From positions 1-9,381 of the forward strand of contig CAMJXZ010000109.1 in NCBI GenBank assembly GCA_946409855.1: a stretch of DNA of 9,381 bases. Direction: 5' to 3'. Origin of the DNA: an uncultured Clostridia bacterium. Its GTDB lineage: Bacteria > Bacillota > Clostridia > Christensenellales > Aristaeellaceae. Below, piece by piece: positions 1 through 6,868 of the stretch (positions are counted from its first letter, which is position 1; each line of letters starts with the position of its first letter). The translations under genes and the position numbers were made by a program. The notes beneath the pieces were generated by a model. That model had not been told where the DNA came from, did not search any database, and saw only the letters and a list, made by a program, of their open reading frames with translations.

Positions 1-52
1 AACCATTTTAAAAAATTTGTATTTAATGACAATTTTTTAACAGAAACGTTAA

Positions 53-116
53 CCTGTTGTCTTAAAGACGGACCTTTGATTCCTCAATTCCGTCAACAGG
101 CGTTTTTGTTTTTTAT
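53..116 (+). terminator. Terminator-like two-part hairpin with T-tract
   Basis: CCTGTT (53-58) pairs with AACAGG (95-100), and just inside it GACGGA (67-72) pairs with TCCGTC (89-94). An 8-base bulge lies on the 5' side. A run dominated by T follows at 102-114. This resembles an intrinsic terminator for a rightward gene ending before the window. The large bulge and 16-base loop make it imperfect, so it could instead be a structured leader. Confidence 0.5.
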
Positions 117-448
117 TCCGAACGTCTTGATCTCATGTGGATTATGTCATCAGAGGAGTTTCTGAAAGAGTGTGTTACGAATAAAACCGGCAAAAATGCA
201 GGGAAGCATAGCATCTGGTTTAACGGAAACCGTACCGATCCGAAGAGTGGTGTCAAAAAGGAATACTGCAAAAAACAATTTGAGCGGTATATCTGCAACG
301 ACTTTTCAAGGTTTCATTAGTCATACACCTTGCAGCGGTATATATCAACTCCTGCATCGATACAGAAATTTGTGACCCAAATAACGAATTGCCCGCCGCG
401 CTTAACACTGCCTTCCCATCCGCCGCGGCTGATCAGCAATGACAAAAT

Positions 449-466
449 CCGCGGCGCACGCCGCGG
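449..466. repeat. GC-rich palindrome, CCGCGGCG-CA-CGCCGCGG
   Basis: Two perfect 8-bp arms are separated by only two bases. The hexamer CCGCGG occurs four times within 86 bases (423-428, 449-454, 461-466, 503-508), against an AT-rich left flank. It ends 27 bases before the annotated GTG start of the GH16 gene. It could be an operator-like site or an RNA hairpin that affects translation. No function can be assigned from sequence alone. Confidence 0.45.
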
Positions 467-493
467 CCGACTTCCCCGAATCGTCTTTACATC

Positions 494-1372
494 GTGTCCG
501 ATCCGCGGTATGATTCGTACAGGAAGGATGATCCGCTGAATCCGCTGCCGGAAAACACAGAAAGAAAGGAAGCGCAAGATCCTGTGAAAACCGCCTGGAA
601 AACGATAGGGATCCTGCTGCTGTGCGCGGGGGTGATGCTGGCGGCTCGGGACACCACTGCCGGCGGCGGGCCGGTCCTGCTCTTTGAGGATTCTTTTGAC
701 GGAACGGCGCTGGACAGCGCCAAATGGGCCCCCTGCCCGGACTGGGTACGCCAGGACGGGCTGTCGGTATGGGACAAAAGACTGGTCCATCTCAACGGCG
801 AAGGGCAGCTCGTCCTGCGCGCGGAATGGGATGAGGCCGCCGGCCGTGTCCGGGCGGGCGCGGTCCGGACGATGGGCCTTTTTTCCGCCGGGTACGGGTA
901 TTATGAAGCCTTGATCCGCTTTCCTTCGGCCCCCGGCATCTGGGGCGCCTTCTGGATGATGTGCGGGGATGTTTCTCATGAGGGAAACGGCGCTCGCGAC
1001 GGGGTGGAAATCGATATCATTGAAACGATCGCCAATGAAAGAGGCGCCAGCAATTCCGCCCTTCACTGGGACGGGTACGCCGGCGCCCATCAGTCCCTGA
1101 CCTCAGGGGAATACGGTTTTGACATATACGACGGCCGGTTCCACACCTTTGGCCTGGACCGGACCAGCGAAGGGTATCGTTTTTACGTGGACGGTGTCCT
1201 GGCCTGGCAGGTCATGGACGGCCGCTGCTCCCCCTGCCCTGAAAACGGGTATATGAAGCTGACCCTGGAATCCGCCGCGTGGGCGGGCGGCGGAACGGAC
1301 GCCTGCAAGCTGGTGCTGCCCGCGGAAATGCAGGTGGACTATGTGCGGGTTTATTCATCCAGGCCGGAGTGA
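494..1372 (+). CDS. GH16 family glycoside hydrolase (laminarinase-like beta-glucanase), membrane-anchored or secreted
   Basis: 292 residues, predicted to hydrolyse beta-linked glucans outside the cell. The GH16 signature EIDIIE is at residues 172-177. By family knowledge, E172 is the nucleophile, D174 the helper and E177 the acid/base. The ExDxxE spacing (with the extra residue) is typical of laminarinase-type GH16 members rather than ExDxE lichenases. The jelly-roll start (LFEDSFDGTALDSAKW, 63-78), the Trp-rich IWGAFWMM (149-156) and the closing strand VDYVRVY (281-287) fit the family. A hydrophobic segment lies at about 37-51, with no lipobox. Start: GTG 494 has no Shine-Dalgarno. An internal GTG at 584 follows AAAGGAAG (565-572) and would give VKTAWKTIGILLLCAGVMLAA, a classic signal peptide, so the true start may be 584. 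The upstream 30 codons look like plausible coding sequence, giving a signal-anchor form. The exact substrate is unknown. Confidence 0.87.
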   Translation: MSDPRYDSYRKDDPLNPLPENTERKEAQDPVKTAWKTIGILLLCAGVMLAARDTTAGGGPVLLFEDSFDGTALDSAKWAPCPDWVRQDGLSVWDKRLVHLNGEGQLVLRAEWDEAAGRVRAGAVRTMGLFSAGYGYYEALIRFPSAPGIWGAFWMMCGDVSHEGNGARDGVEIDIIETIANERGASNSALHWDGYAGAHQSLTSGEYGFDIYDGRFHTFGLDRTSEGYRFYVDGVLAWQVMDGRCSPCPENGYMKLTLESAAWAGGGTDACKLVLPAEMQVDYVRVYSSRPE

Positions 1373-1432
1373 GCGCCCGCGTTTGCGCCGTCGGTTTTTC
1401 TTTCCTCATCCGTCCTGTTCTGTCCGCCCTTC

Positions 1433-1465
1433 GGTCCGGCGCCGCGCGCCGGGCCTTTTCTTTTT
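1433..1465 (+). terminator. Intrinsic terminator after GH16 gene
   Basis: GGTCCGGCGC (1433-1442) pairs with GCGCCGGGCC (1446-1455) through a CGC loop, with one T·G wobble. TTTTCTTTTT follows directly (1456-1465). This is a strong rightward terminator 60 bases after the GH16 stop codon. Confidence 0.85.
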
Positions 1466-1472
1466 CCGATGC

Positions 1473-1505
1473 AAAAAACCCGCGCCGGAAAGGCGCGGTT
1501 TTTTT
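1473..1505. terminator. Bidirectional terminator between convergent transcripts
   Basis: CCGCGCC (1480-1486) pairs with GGCGCGG (1492-1498) around a GGAAA loop. It is flanked by six A on the left (1473-1478) and seven T on the right (1499-1505). The symmetric A/T flanks allow it to end the GH16 transcript from the left and the sugar operon transcript from the right. The operon's last stop codon is about 150 bases away, and nothing recognisable lies in between. Confidence 0.85.
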
Positions 1506-1652
1506 GCGCGGGAACAGGTCATCCTGCTGTTTCGTTATCCGGGAACAGAGAAAGTTTCCTTTTCAGCCCGGACGGCGCGGACAAGCGGACAGCCGGCCGG
1601 ACGCGGCGCGGCAGCGCGCGCCCGTTTCAGGAGTTTTCTCTCGGGTTCCTCG

Positions 1653-3161
1653 TCAGGGCGCAAGCCGGATCACATTCCAGGAAAGAGCCGGCAGCCGCAC
1701 GGTGAGCGTTCCGCCGTCGCAGCACGCGCCGGTTTCCAGGCAGGGCGTGACATTATCGGGGTTTTCCTCGGTATTGACCGCCTTCACATCATCATGGTGC
1801 AGCACGATGTGCTCCTTCACCTTCAACGCTCCGAAGGCCCTGAGATCGCAGTCCAGCCGGATATCTTCCTTCATATCCCGGTTGACGGCGAAGATGGTCA
1901 CGGCGCCGTCCTCCGCCATGGTGGCGACGGCGTCCACCAGGGGCACCCCTTCATAGTCTTTGCAGTCGTACACCGGGGATTGCAGGATGGGCCGCAGGGC
2001 CGTGCCCCGGCCATAGCGGCTGGCGTGCATGTAGGGATAGAAGATGGTCTGCGCCCAGCAGCCGCCGCCGTTCCTGGTCATAATGGGGGCAATGACATTC
2101 ACCAGCTGGGCCAGACAGGCCACCTTCACCCGGTCCGCGTTTTTGAGGAAGGTGATCAGGATGGCGCCGGCCAGCAGCGCGTCCTCAAAGTTGTACACGT
2201 CCTCCAGCAGCGGCAGCGCCCGGCCCCACTTGTCAGCCTTGAGCACTTCCTTGTCCTGCTCATTGGAATGATACCATACGTTCCATTCGTCAAAGGACAG
2301 ATTCAGCTTTTTCCTGGCATGCTTTCGGCCGCCTACCGCGTCGCAGATGGCCACCACTTCCTTGATGAAATCATCCAGATCCATACTGCGGGCCAGGAAG
2401 CCGGGGGTATCGCCGGTGGGGTTGCCGTAGTAGCGGTGCAGAGACACATAATCCACGTTTTCGTAGCATTCCATCAGCATCTCATATTCCCAGGCGCCGT
2501 AGGTGGGCATGTCGTGCGCGGCGGACCCGCAGGCCACCAGCTCGATGGAAGGATCCACCCATTTCATCATCTTGGCGGCTTCGTTGGCGGTGCGGCCATA
2601 CTCATAGGCGGTCTTGTGGCACATCTGCCAGGGGCCGTCCATCTCATTGCCCAGGCACCACAATTTGATGCCGAAGGGATCCTTCCGGCCGTTCCGGATC
2701 CTCAGATCGCTCCAGAAGCTGCCGCCCCTGTGGTTGGCGTATTCCACCACATTCCGGGCGGCGTCAGCGCCCCGGGTGCCCAGGTTCACAGCATACATGA
2801 CCTCGCTGTTCGCCTTTTTCGCCCAGGCCGCAAACTCATGCAGGCCTACTTCGTTGGTTTCGGTGGTGCCCCAGGCCAGGTCCAGCCGCCGGGGACGATC
2901 CGCGGCGGGGCCGACGGAATCCTCCCAGTTGAAGCCGGAAACGAAATTCCCCCCGGGATAGCGCACCACCGGCACGCCGATCTGACGCACCTTTTCCAGC
3001 ACGTCTTTGCGGAACCCAAGCTCATCCGCTTCGGGATGACCGGGTTCGTAAATGCCGCCGTACACCGCGCGGCCCAGATGCTCGATAAAAGAGCCGTAAA
3101 TACGGGGGTCAACCGCGCCGATGGCAAAATCTCTGTCCAGGATCATGGTGGCTTTTTTCAT
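1653..3161 (-). CDS. GH51 alpha-L-arabinofuranosidase, intracellular
   Basis: 502 residues, the usual size for bacterial GH51 enzymes. It releases terminal alpha-L-arabinofuranose from arabino- and arabinoxylo-oligosaccharides with retention of configuration. Family motifs are intact: IYGSFIEHLGRAVYGGIYEP (21-40), RYPGGNF (67-73), and LGNEMDGPWQ (170-179) with E173 as predicted acid/base. SLHRYYGN lies at 240-247, and FDEWNVWY (290-297) carries E292 as predicted nucleophile. A C-terminal beta domain follows, from about 400 to the end. There is no signal peptide, so it acts in the cytoplasm on imported oligosaccharides. The ATG has GGGAGG six bases upstream (3173-3168), inside the 16-base gap after the permease gene. 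As last gene of the operon it gives the best clue to the imported sugar: arabinose-containing oligosaccharides. Symbols abfA or arfA are used for this family, but I cannot tell which applies. Confidence 0.95.
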   Translation of the reverse strand: MKKATMILDRDFAIGAVDPRIYGSFIEHLGRAVYGGIYEPGHPEADELGFRKDVLEKVRQIGVPVVRYPGGNFVSGFNWEDSVGPAADRPRRLDLAWGTTETNEVGLHEFAAWAKKANSEVMYAVNLGTRGADAARNVVEYANHRGGSFWSDLRIRNGRKDPFGIKLWCLGNEMDGPWQMCHKTAYEYGRTANEAAKMMKWVDPSIELVACGSAAHDMPTYGAWEYEMLMECYENVDYVSLHRYYGNPTGDTPGFLARSMDLDDFIKEVVAICDAVGGRKHARKKLNLSFDEWNVWYHSNEQDKEVLKADKWGRALPLLEDVYNFEDALLAGAILITFLKNADRVKVACLAQLVNVIAPIMTRNGGGCWAQTIFYPYMHASRYGRGTALRPILQSPVYDCKDYEGVPLVDAVATMAEDGAVTIFAVNRDMKEDIRLDCDLRAFGALKVKEHIVLHHDDVKAVNTEENPDNVTPCLETGACCDGGTLTVRLPALSWNVIRLAP

Positions 3162-3177
3162 AAGTATCCTCCCGTTT

Positions 3178-4056
3178 TTATCCTTTTACCGCGCCCGCGG
3201 TCATGCCTTCCACGATGAACCTCTGCGCCAGCAGATAAATCAGCAGCAGCGGCAGAATGGCAAAGCAGGAGCCCGTGATCATCAAATCATAGTTGTTGCC
3301 GTACGGGGACCAGAGGGTATTCAGGCCGATGGGAATGGTGTATTTTTTCATGTCGGACAGTACCAGCATAGGCCACAGCAGCGCGTTCCACGCGCCCATG
3401 CCGGTGAGCACCGCCATGGAAGCGTAAGCCGGCTTCATGACAGGCATAATGATGCGGAAGAAAGTGCCGTACTCCGTGCATCCGTCCACACGGGCGGCTT
3501 CTACCAGCTCGTAAGGCACGTTGGTGAGGAACTGGCGGAAAAAGAAGACGGCGCTCATGCTGATCAGGAAGGGCAGCATCACCCCGGCGTAGCTGTTGCG
3601 AAGCCCCATCGCGTTCACCTGCGTGTACATGGGCAGCATCAGGATTTCAAGGGGCACCATCATGACCAGGAGCACGCACATGAACATGACGTTCTTTCCC
3701 TTGAAATCATACTTGGAAAACCCGTAGGCAACCATGGAAGAGAGCACCAGGGTGAGCACGGTCTGCAGGGTCACCACTTTCAGGCTGTTCAGGTACCATA
3801 GAAAATAATCGTGCGGATTGTATTCCCCGTTGCTCATGACGCCCGTGAAAAGATAGCGCCAGGCCCTGGTGTGCAGCAGTTCAGGCGCGGGATTCAGGTT
3901 CAGCCCGCTGACGAACAGCTCCGCGCCGCCTTTGAAGGTACCCAGCACCAGCGCATACAGCGGGATGATGAACAGGATGCTCAGCAGGATAAAGAAAACA
4001 GACAACGTGATTTTTCCCGCCCAATGGGGGCGTTCCTTGATTTGCTGCATGTTCAC
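3178..4056 (-). CDS. CUT1 ABC sugar transporter permease, MalG type
   Basis: 292 residues, a typical length for the second membrane subunit of CUT1 (carbohydrate uptake 1) importers. It forms the membrane channel with the partner permease. A positively charged N-terminus (IKERPHWAGK) is followed by TM1 (about 16-40). Further hydrophobic segments lie near 92-113, 122-146, 157-178, 211-232 and 259-279, making six. The cytoplasmic EAA loop that docks the ATPase is clear at ELVEAARVDGCTEYGTFFRIIMPVMKP (about 183-209). Its start overlaps the stop of the upstream permease by four bases (ATGA, 4053-4056), implying translational coupling and equal amounts. The GH51 gene follows after 16 bases. A fairly long periplasmic-side loop lies between TM1 and TM2 (about 41-90). 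Substrate is inferred from context only. Confidence 0.94.
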   Translation of the reverse strand: MNMQQIKERPHWAGKITLSVFFILLSILFIIPLYALVLGTFKGGAELFVSGLNLNPAPELLHTRAWRYLFTGVMSNGEYNPHDYFLWYLNSLKVVTLQTVLTLVLSSMVAYGFSKYDFKGKNVMFMCVLLVMMVPLEILMLPMYTQVNAMGLRNSYAGVMLPFLISMSAVFFFRQFLTNVPYELVEAARVDGCTEYGTFFRIIMPVMKPAYASMAVLTGMGAWNALLWPMLVLSDMKKYTIPIGLNTLWSPYGNNYDLMITGSCFAILPLLLIYLLAQRFIVEGMTAGAVKG

Positions 4057-5252
4057 TCCTCCTTTCTGCCGATGGTGCCGGTAATGAACAGCTGGGCCAC
4101 CGTGATGATCATGGCGCCGATCAGAAGCACCAGGCCGACGGCGGACGCGAAGCCGAATTTATCCACCTTTTCAAAGCCGTAGCGGTACAGGTAGCCCACG
4201 ATCGTCAGCCCGTAATTCTTGGGAGAATTGTTGCCGCCGAAAATCATGTAGCTTTCCGTGAACATGGCAAGGCCGGCGTAAATGGAGATGGTGAGCACGT
4301 AAATGGTGGTGGGCTTGAGCAGGGGCAGGCAGATCTTCGTGAATTTCTGCACGCCGTTGGCGCCGTCGATCTCTGCCGCCTCGTACAGCTCGTTGGGAAT
4401 GGATTTGAGGCCGGCCATATAATACAGCATGTTCATGCCCGTCCAGCGCCAGAAGCACAGAAGCACCATGGCAAACATGGAGGTCCCCGCACCCTTCAGC
4501 CAGGTAATGGGCTCCAGGCCGAACAAACCGCGCACCTGATTCATCAGCGCGCCGTCCAGCTCGGAAAACATCATGCGGAAGATGATACCGGCCACCACGA
4601 CGGAGCAAAGCACCGGCATGAACGCCACGGTTTTGAACAGCTTGCCCGTCTTGGCGATCTTCATTTCCGCCAGATAGGCCAGCAGCATGGGCAGCGGGAT
4701 CAGGATGGCGCAGGTAAGCACCATGTAGGTGACGGAATTCTGTACGGCGGTATAAAAGTTTTTATTGGCAAACAGATCCCTGTAGTTTTTCAGCCCGATC
4801 CAGGAGGTGCCGCTTCCCTTGATATCCTGAAAGCTCATGAGGATCGTCGAAATCAGGGGATAGGCGAAGAAAATCAGGAAGGTGAAGATAAACGGCGCGA
4901 CAAACACGTAAGGAGCCGCCTTCTGATAGTACAGCAGGTCCTTGTTCAGGGCGACAAAGACGACAGCCAGCGCCAGACCGGCCAGCATAATCCACAGTCT
5001 GTAGCGGGCAATGCCGAACCAGAGATTCTGAAACAGCGAATAGCTCTTCCCCTCTTCCAGCTTGCTGAAAAAAAACGGGCTCAGATCCCCCTGCGTATCA
5101 TAAGCCTTGTCAAACCGAACGGCCTTCCCCTGAAGAGAGAATAATCCCGCCAGGCCGATCACCAGCATCAGCGCGCCGATGATCACCAGCGCAGCGCCGC
5201 GCCTGCGCCGGCGGTGTCCTCCCGGCAAGTTTGCCTGAACCTGCATTGCCAT
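4053..5252 (-). CDS. CUT1 ABC sugar transporter permease, MalF type, with N-terminal extension
   Basis: 399 residues, about 100 longer than ordinary CUT1 permeases. The core (about 113-399) has six hydrophobic segments, near 115-138, 170-193, 206-229, 259-280, 315-337 and 369-390. The EAA loop is ELYEAAEIDGANGVQKFTKICLPLLKP (about 288-314). The first 112 residues carry a basic stretch HRRRRR (13-18), a TM near 19-39, a polar stretch of about 45 residues and a second TM near 86-102. This gives eight TMs in all, an arrangement reminiscent of enterobacterial MalF, though I see no sequence evidence that the extension is homologous. The ATG follows AGGAAAGGGG. It lies 141 bases downstream of the binding-protein stop, behind two stem-loops, and overlaps the next permease gene by four bases. 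Confidence 0.93.
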   Translation of the reverse strand: MAMQVQANLPGGHRRRRRGAALVIIGALMLVIGLAGLFSLQGKAVRFDKAYDTQGDLSPFFFSKLEEGKSYSLFQNLWFGIARYRLWIMLAGLALAVVFVALNKDLLYYQKAAPYVFVAPFIFTFLIFFAYPLISTILMSFQDIKGSGTSWIGLKNYRDLFANKNFYTAVQNSVTYMVLTCAILIPLPMLLAYLAEMKIAKTGKLFKTVAFMPVLCSVVVAGIIFRMMFSELDGALMNQVRGLFGLEPITWLKGAGTSMFAMVLLCFWRWTGMNMLYYMAGLKSIPNELYEAAEIDGANGVQKFTKICLPLLKPTTIYVLTISIYAGLAMFTESYMIFGGNNSPKNYGLTIVGYLYRYGFEKVDKFGFASAVGLVLLIGAMIITVAQLFITGTIGRKEE

Positions 5253-5310
5253 ACCCCTTTCCTGTTTTCCCCCGGATACCGCGCATCCGCCTGCGGGGAA
5301 GAGTCTGTTC

Positions 5311-5344
5311 TGCGGCGGCGCTCCTCACGCGGGGCCCCGCCGCA
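5311..5344 (-). other. Second stem-loop in the binding-protein/permease gap
   Basis: TGCGGCGG (5311-5318) pairs with CCGCCGCA (5337-5344). A 12-base perfect palindrome GCGGGGCCCCGC (5329-5340) overlaps it, offering an alternative hairpin. There is no T-tract on the minus strand after it, so it does not look like a terminator. In the leftward transcript it could stabilise the mRNA or impede an exonuclease. Confidence 0.5.
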
Positions 5345-5349
5345 TGGAG

Positions 5350-5381
5350 AAAAGCGCATGGAAGCGTTTGCTTCCATGCGC
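5350..5381 (-). terminator. Intra-operon stem-loop (attenuating terminator) after the binding-protein gene
   Basis: Read leftward, GCGCATGGAAGC (5381-5370), loop AAAC, and GCTTCCATGCGC (5365-5354) form a perfect 12-bp stem. It is followed by TTTTC. It begins 12 bases after the binding-protein stop codon. The short T run suggests partial termination, or 3'-end protection of a binding-protein mRNA, with some read-through into the permease genes. No separate promoter is visible in the 141-base gap, so the permeases probably depend on this read-through. Confidence 0.75.
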
Positions 5382-5393
5382 AGGGAAGATGAA

Positions 5394-6680
5394 TCAGAAC
5401 AGATCGCTGTCGATGGAATCCTGCGCGGCTTCCAGTGCTTCAGCGGTGTCCGTGCCGTCCACGTACACATCGTTCCACAGGGTGGTGCCCAGATAGCTGT
5501 TGATGGTGGGGCTGATGGAGGTGGAGAGGATGTAGCCGATCTCGTCCTTAATCGGGATCAGGGCGTCGATGGGATAGCCGATAAAGTACTGGTTGAACTT
5601 GTTGTCATCCGTCTTCATGATGGAGGCGTCGTCCCAGATGGAGGTGTTGCAGGGGTCGAATCCCAGCACAGACCAGATCTGCGCTTCGCCTTCGGGAGAA
5701 ACCTTGGCGAACGCCAGGAATTCAGCGCACATTTCGGGATTGGTGCCGTTGGCGTAAACCACGGTGCCGGTGCCGCCCTGACCGATGGAGTGGGGCTGGC
5801 CTTCTTCAAACACGGGAGCGGGCGCGACGACGTAGCGGCCTTTACAGTTTTCGCCGATTTCATCGGTGAAGCGGCTCATGAACCAGAAGGGCATGATCAC
5901 GCTGGCGATCTTGTTGTTGGCGATATAGGCCTTGCCTTCTTCGGTGTCAGGCTGACCGCCGGGGCAGACCTGGCAGATGCCGGCTTCCAGCCAGCTCTTC
6001 TGGGTGTCGATGATCTTGGCCACTTCAGGGGTGTTGATGAAGGCGTGTTCGCCGTCCTGCCAGTCCTTGCCCTGCTGGGCGAGCATCAGGGAGGCGACCC
6101 ACTGGGTGCTGGTTTCCACGGTGCCCATCCAGGCGTCCGGCACGGCGGCCTTCAGCTTGATGCCGGCTTCCTTCCAATCGTCCCAGGTCTTGATGTCTTC
6201 GTAGTTGATGCCGGCGCTCTTGAGCAGTTCGACATCATAGAAGGAGACCATCGCGCCGACGTGCAGGGGAGCGCCGTAATACTTGCCGTCCTTGGCGTAG
6301 ATTTCCAGACGGGCCTTGACCAGATCGGCGATGTAGGGAGAAAGGGCGGGGGTCAGGTCCAGCAGCTTGTCGGAATAAGCCAGGATGTTGGGGAACTGGC
6401 CCAGCTCGACGTCCACCATGTCCGGGGCGCCTTCATCCGCCTGCAGGGCGACCTTGAACTTGTTGTGCATGTCGTCATAGCCGATGGTGGTCACTTCCAC
6501 GGCGATGGGACGGTCCGGATAAACGGAGTTCCAGCGCTCAGCGGCTTTCTCAAAGAATTCCTGGTGCTGGGCGATGAAGGTCCACATGGTGAAGGTGGTT
6601 TTCTCCGCTTCGGCGGAAGCGAAGGACACCGCGCCGAGCATCAGGCACAGCGTCAGCAGCAGAGCGAATACTTTCTTCAT
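5394..6680 (-). CDS. Extracellular solute-binding protein of a CUT1 sugar ABC importer
   Basis: 428 residues, the usual size for family 1 extracellular solute-binding proteins. It captures an oligosaccharide outside the cell and delivers it to the permease pair. A Sec signal peptide is evident: MKKVFALLLTLCLMLGAVSFASA (1-23), probably cut after ASA-23. The cysteine at 12 is not in a lipobox, so it is not an obvious lipoprotein, unlike most Gram-positive binding proteins. The mature protein opens with TTFTMWTFIAQHQEFFEKAAERW and goes on to DMVDVELGQFPNILAYSDKLLDLTPAL (about 87-113), both standard for the fold. AGGAGG lies eight bases before the ATG (AAGGAGG on the minus strand, 6695-6689), giving strong translation. 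It is first gene of the operon, next to the LacI-type gene and its operators. Context suggests arabinose-containing oligosaccharides, but the binding site cannot be read for specificity. Confidence 0.94.
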   Translation of the reverse strand: MKKVFALLLTLCLMLGAVSFASAEAEKTTFTMWTFIAQHQEFFEKAAERWNSVYPDRPIAVEVTTIGYDDMHNKFKVALQADEGAPDMVDVELGQFPNILAYSDKLLDLTPALSPYIADLVKARLEIYAKDGKYYGAPLHVGAMVSFYDVELLKSAGINYEDIKTWDDWKEAGIKLKAAVPDAWMGTVETSTQWVASLMLAQQGKDWQDGEHAFINTPEVAKIIDTQKSWLEAGICQVCPGGQPDTEEGKAYIANNKIASVIMPFWFMSRFTDEIGENCKGRYVVAPAPVFEEGQPHSIGQGGTGTVVYANGTNPEMCAEFLAFAKVSPEGEAQIWSVLGFDPCNTSIWDDASIMKTDDNKFNQYFIGYPIDALIPIKDEIGYILSTSISPTINSYLGTTLWNDVYVDGTDTAEALEAAQDSIDSDLF

Positions 6681-6743
6681 GGGGTAGTCCTCCTTTTTAT
6701 TTTTGAATAGCGATGAACCCGCTACTCAATTCTCATTTATTGC

Positions 6744-6769
6744 CATTAACGATAACATTATCGTTAATG
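6744..6769. promoter_or_regulatory. LacI-type operator A
   Basis: Eleven-base arms CATTAACGATA and TATCGTTAATG flank a four-base centre ACAT. Each arm holds a CG-centred core (TTAACGATAA and TTATCGTTAA), with the two CG steps 12 bp apart. LacI-family dimers bind palindromes whose central CG step is opened by a leucine of the hinge helix. The site may therefore be two adjacent dimer sites or one extended site. It lies 64-89 bases upstream of the binding-protein start codon. Confidence 0.8.
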
Positions 6770-6868
6770 TTGAAGCAAATAAAGATAACAGACTCCTCGT
6801 TTTACGCACAACATGAAAGGAAATTAATGAAATGTCTTCCGTGTGGCCGGTCGGTGTCCCTAAGAAAT

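Larger units (their letters stand above)
1..493. other. Non-coding region upstream of the GH16 gene
   Basis: No convincing gene is seen here. The left 330 bases are clearly more AT-rich than the rest of the window. Short open frames exist, for example a 61-codon frame at 135-320 (+), but none has a ribosome binding site or a recognisable protein. The stretch holds a terminator-like hairpin at 53-116 and a GC-rich palindrome at 449-466. It also has the 10-mer AGCGGTATAT twice (283-292 and 334-343), of unknown meaning. I searched for TTGACA/TATAAT pairs reading toward the GH16 gene and found none I would defend, so the promoter of that gene is not located. Confidence 0.6.

Noticed and set aside
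135..320. 61-codon rightward frame in the AT-rich left region
   Set aside because: No Shine-Dalgarno, no recognisable family, and two in-frame ATGs without support. A decayed gene fragment cannot be excluded, but nothing shows it.
439..513. 24-codon frame before the GH16 gene as a possible leader peptide
   Set aside because: No ribosome site before the ATG, and it merely translates the CCGCGG repeats. No regulatory codon run is seen.
1341..3218. Long rightward open frame of about 625 codons antisense to the arabinofuranosidase gene
   Set aside because: It is the GC-rich shadow of the GH51 gene. The product is low-complexity (many His, Gly, Val, Gln), has no family motif and no ribosome site, while the other strand has a complete GH51 enzyme.
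5214..6710. Long rightward open frame of about 498 codons antisense to the binding-protein gene
   Set aside because: A shadow of codon bias. The opposite strand encodes a complete solute-binding protein with signal peptide and AGGAGG.
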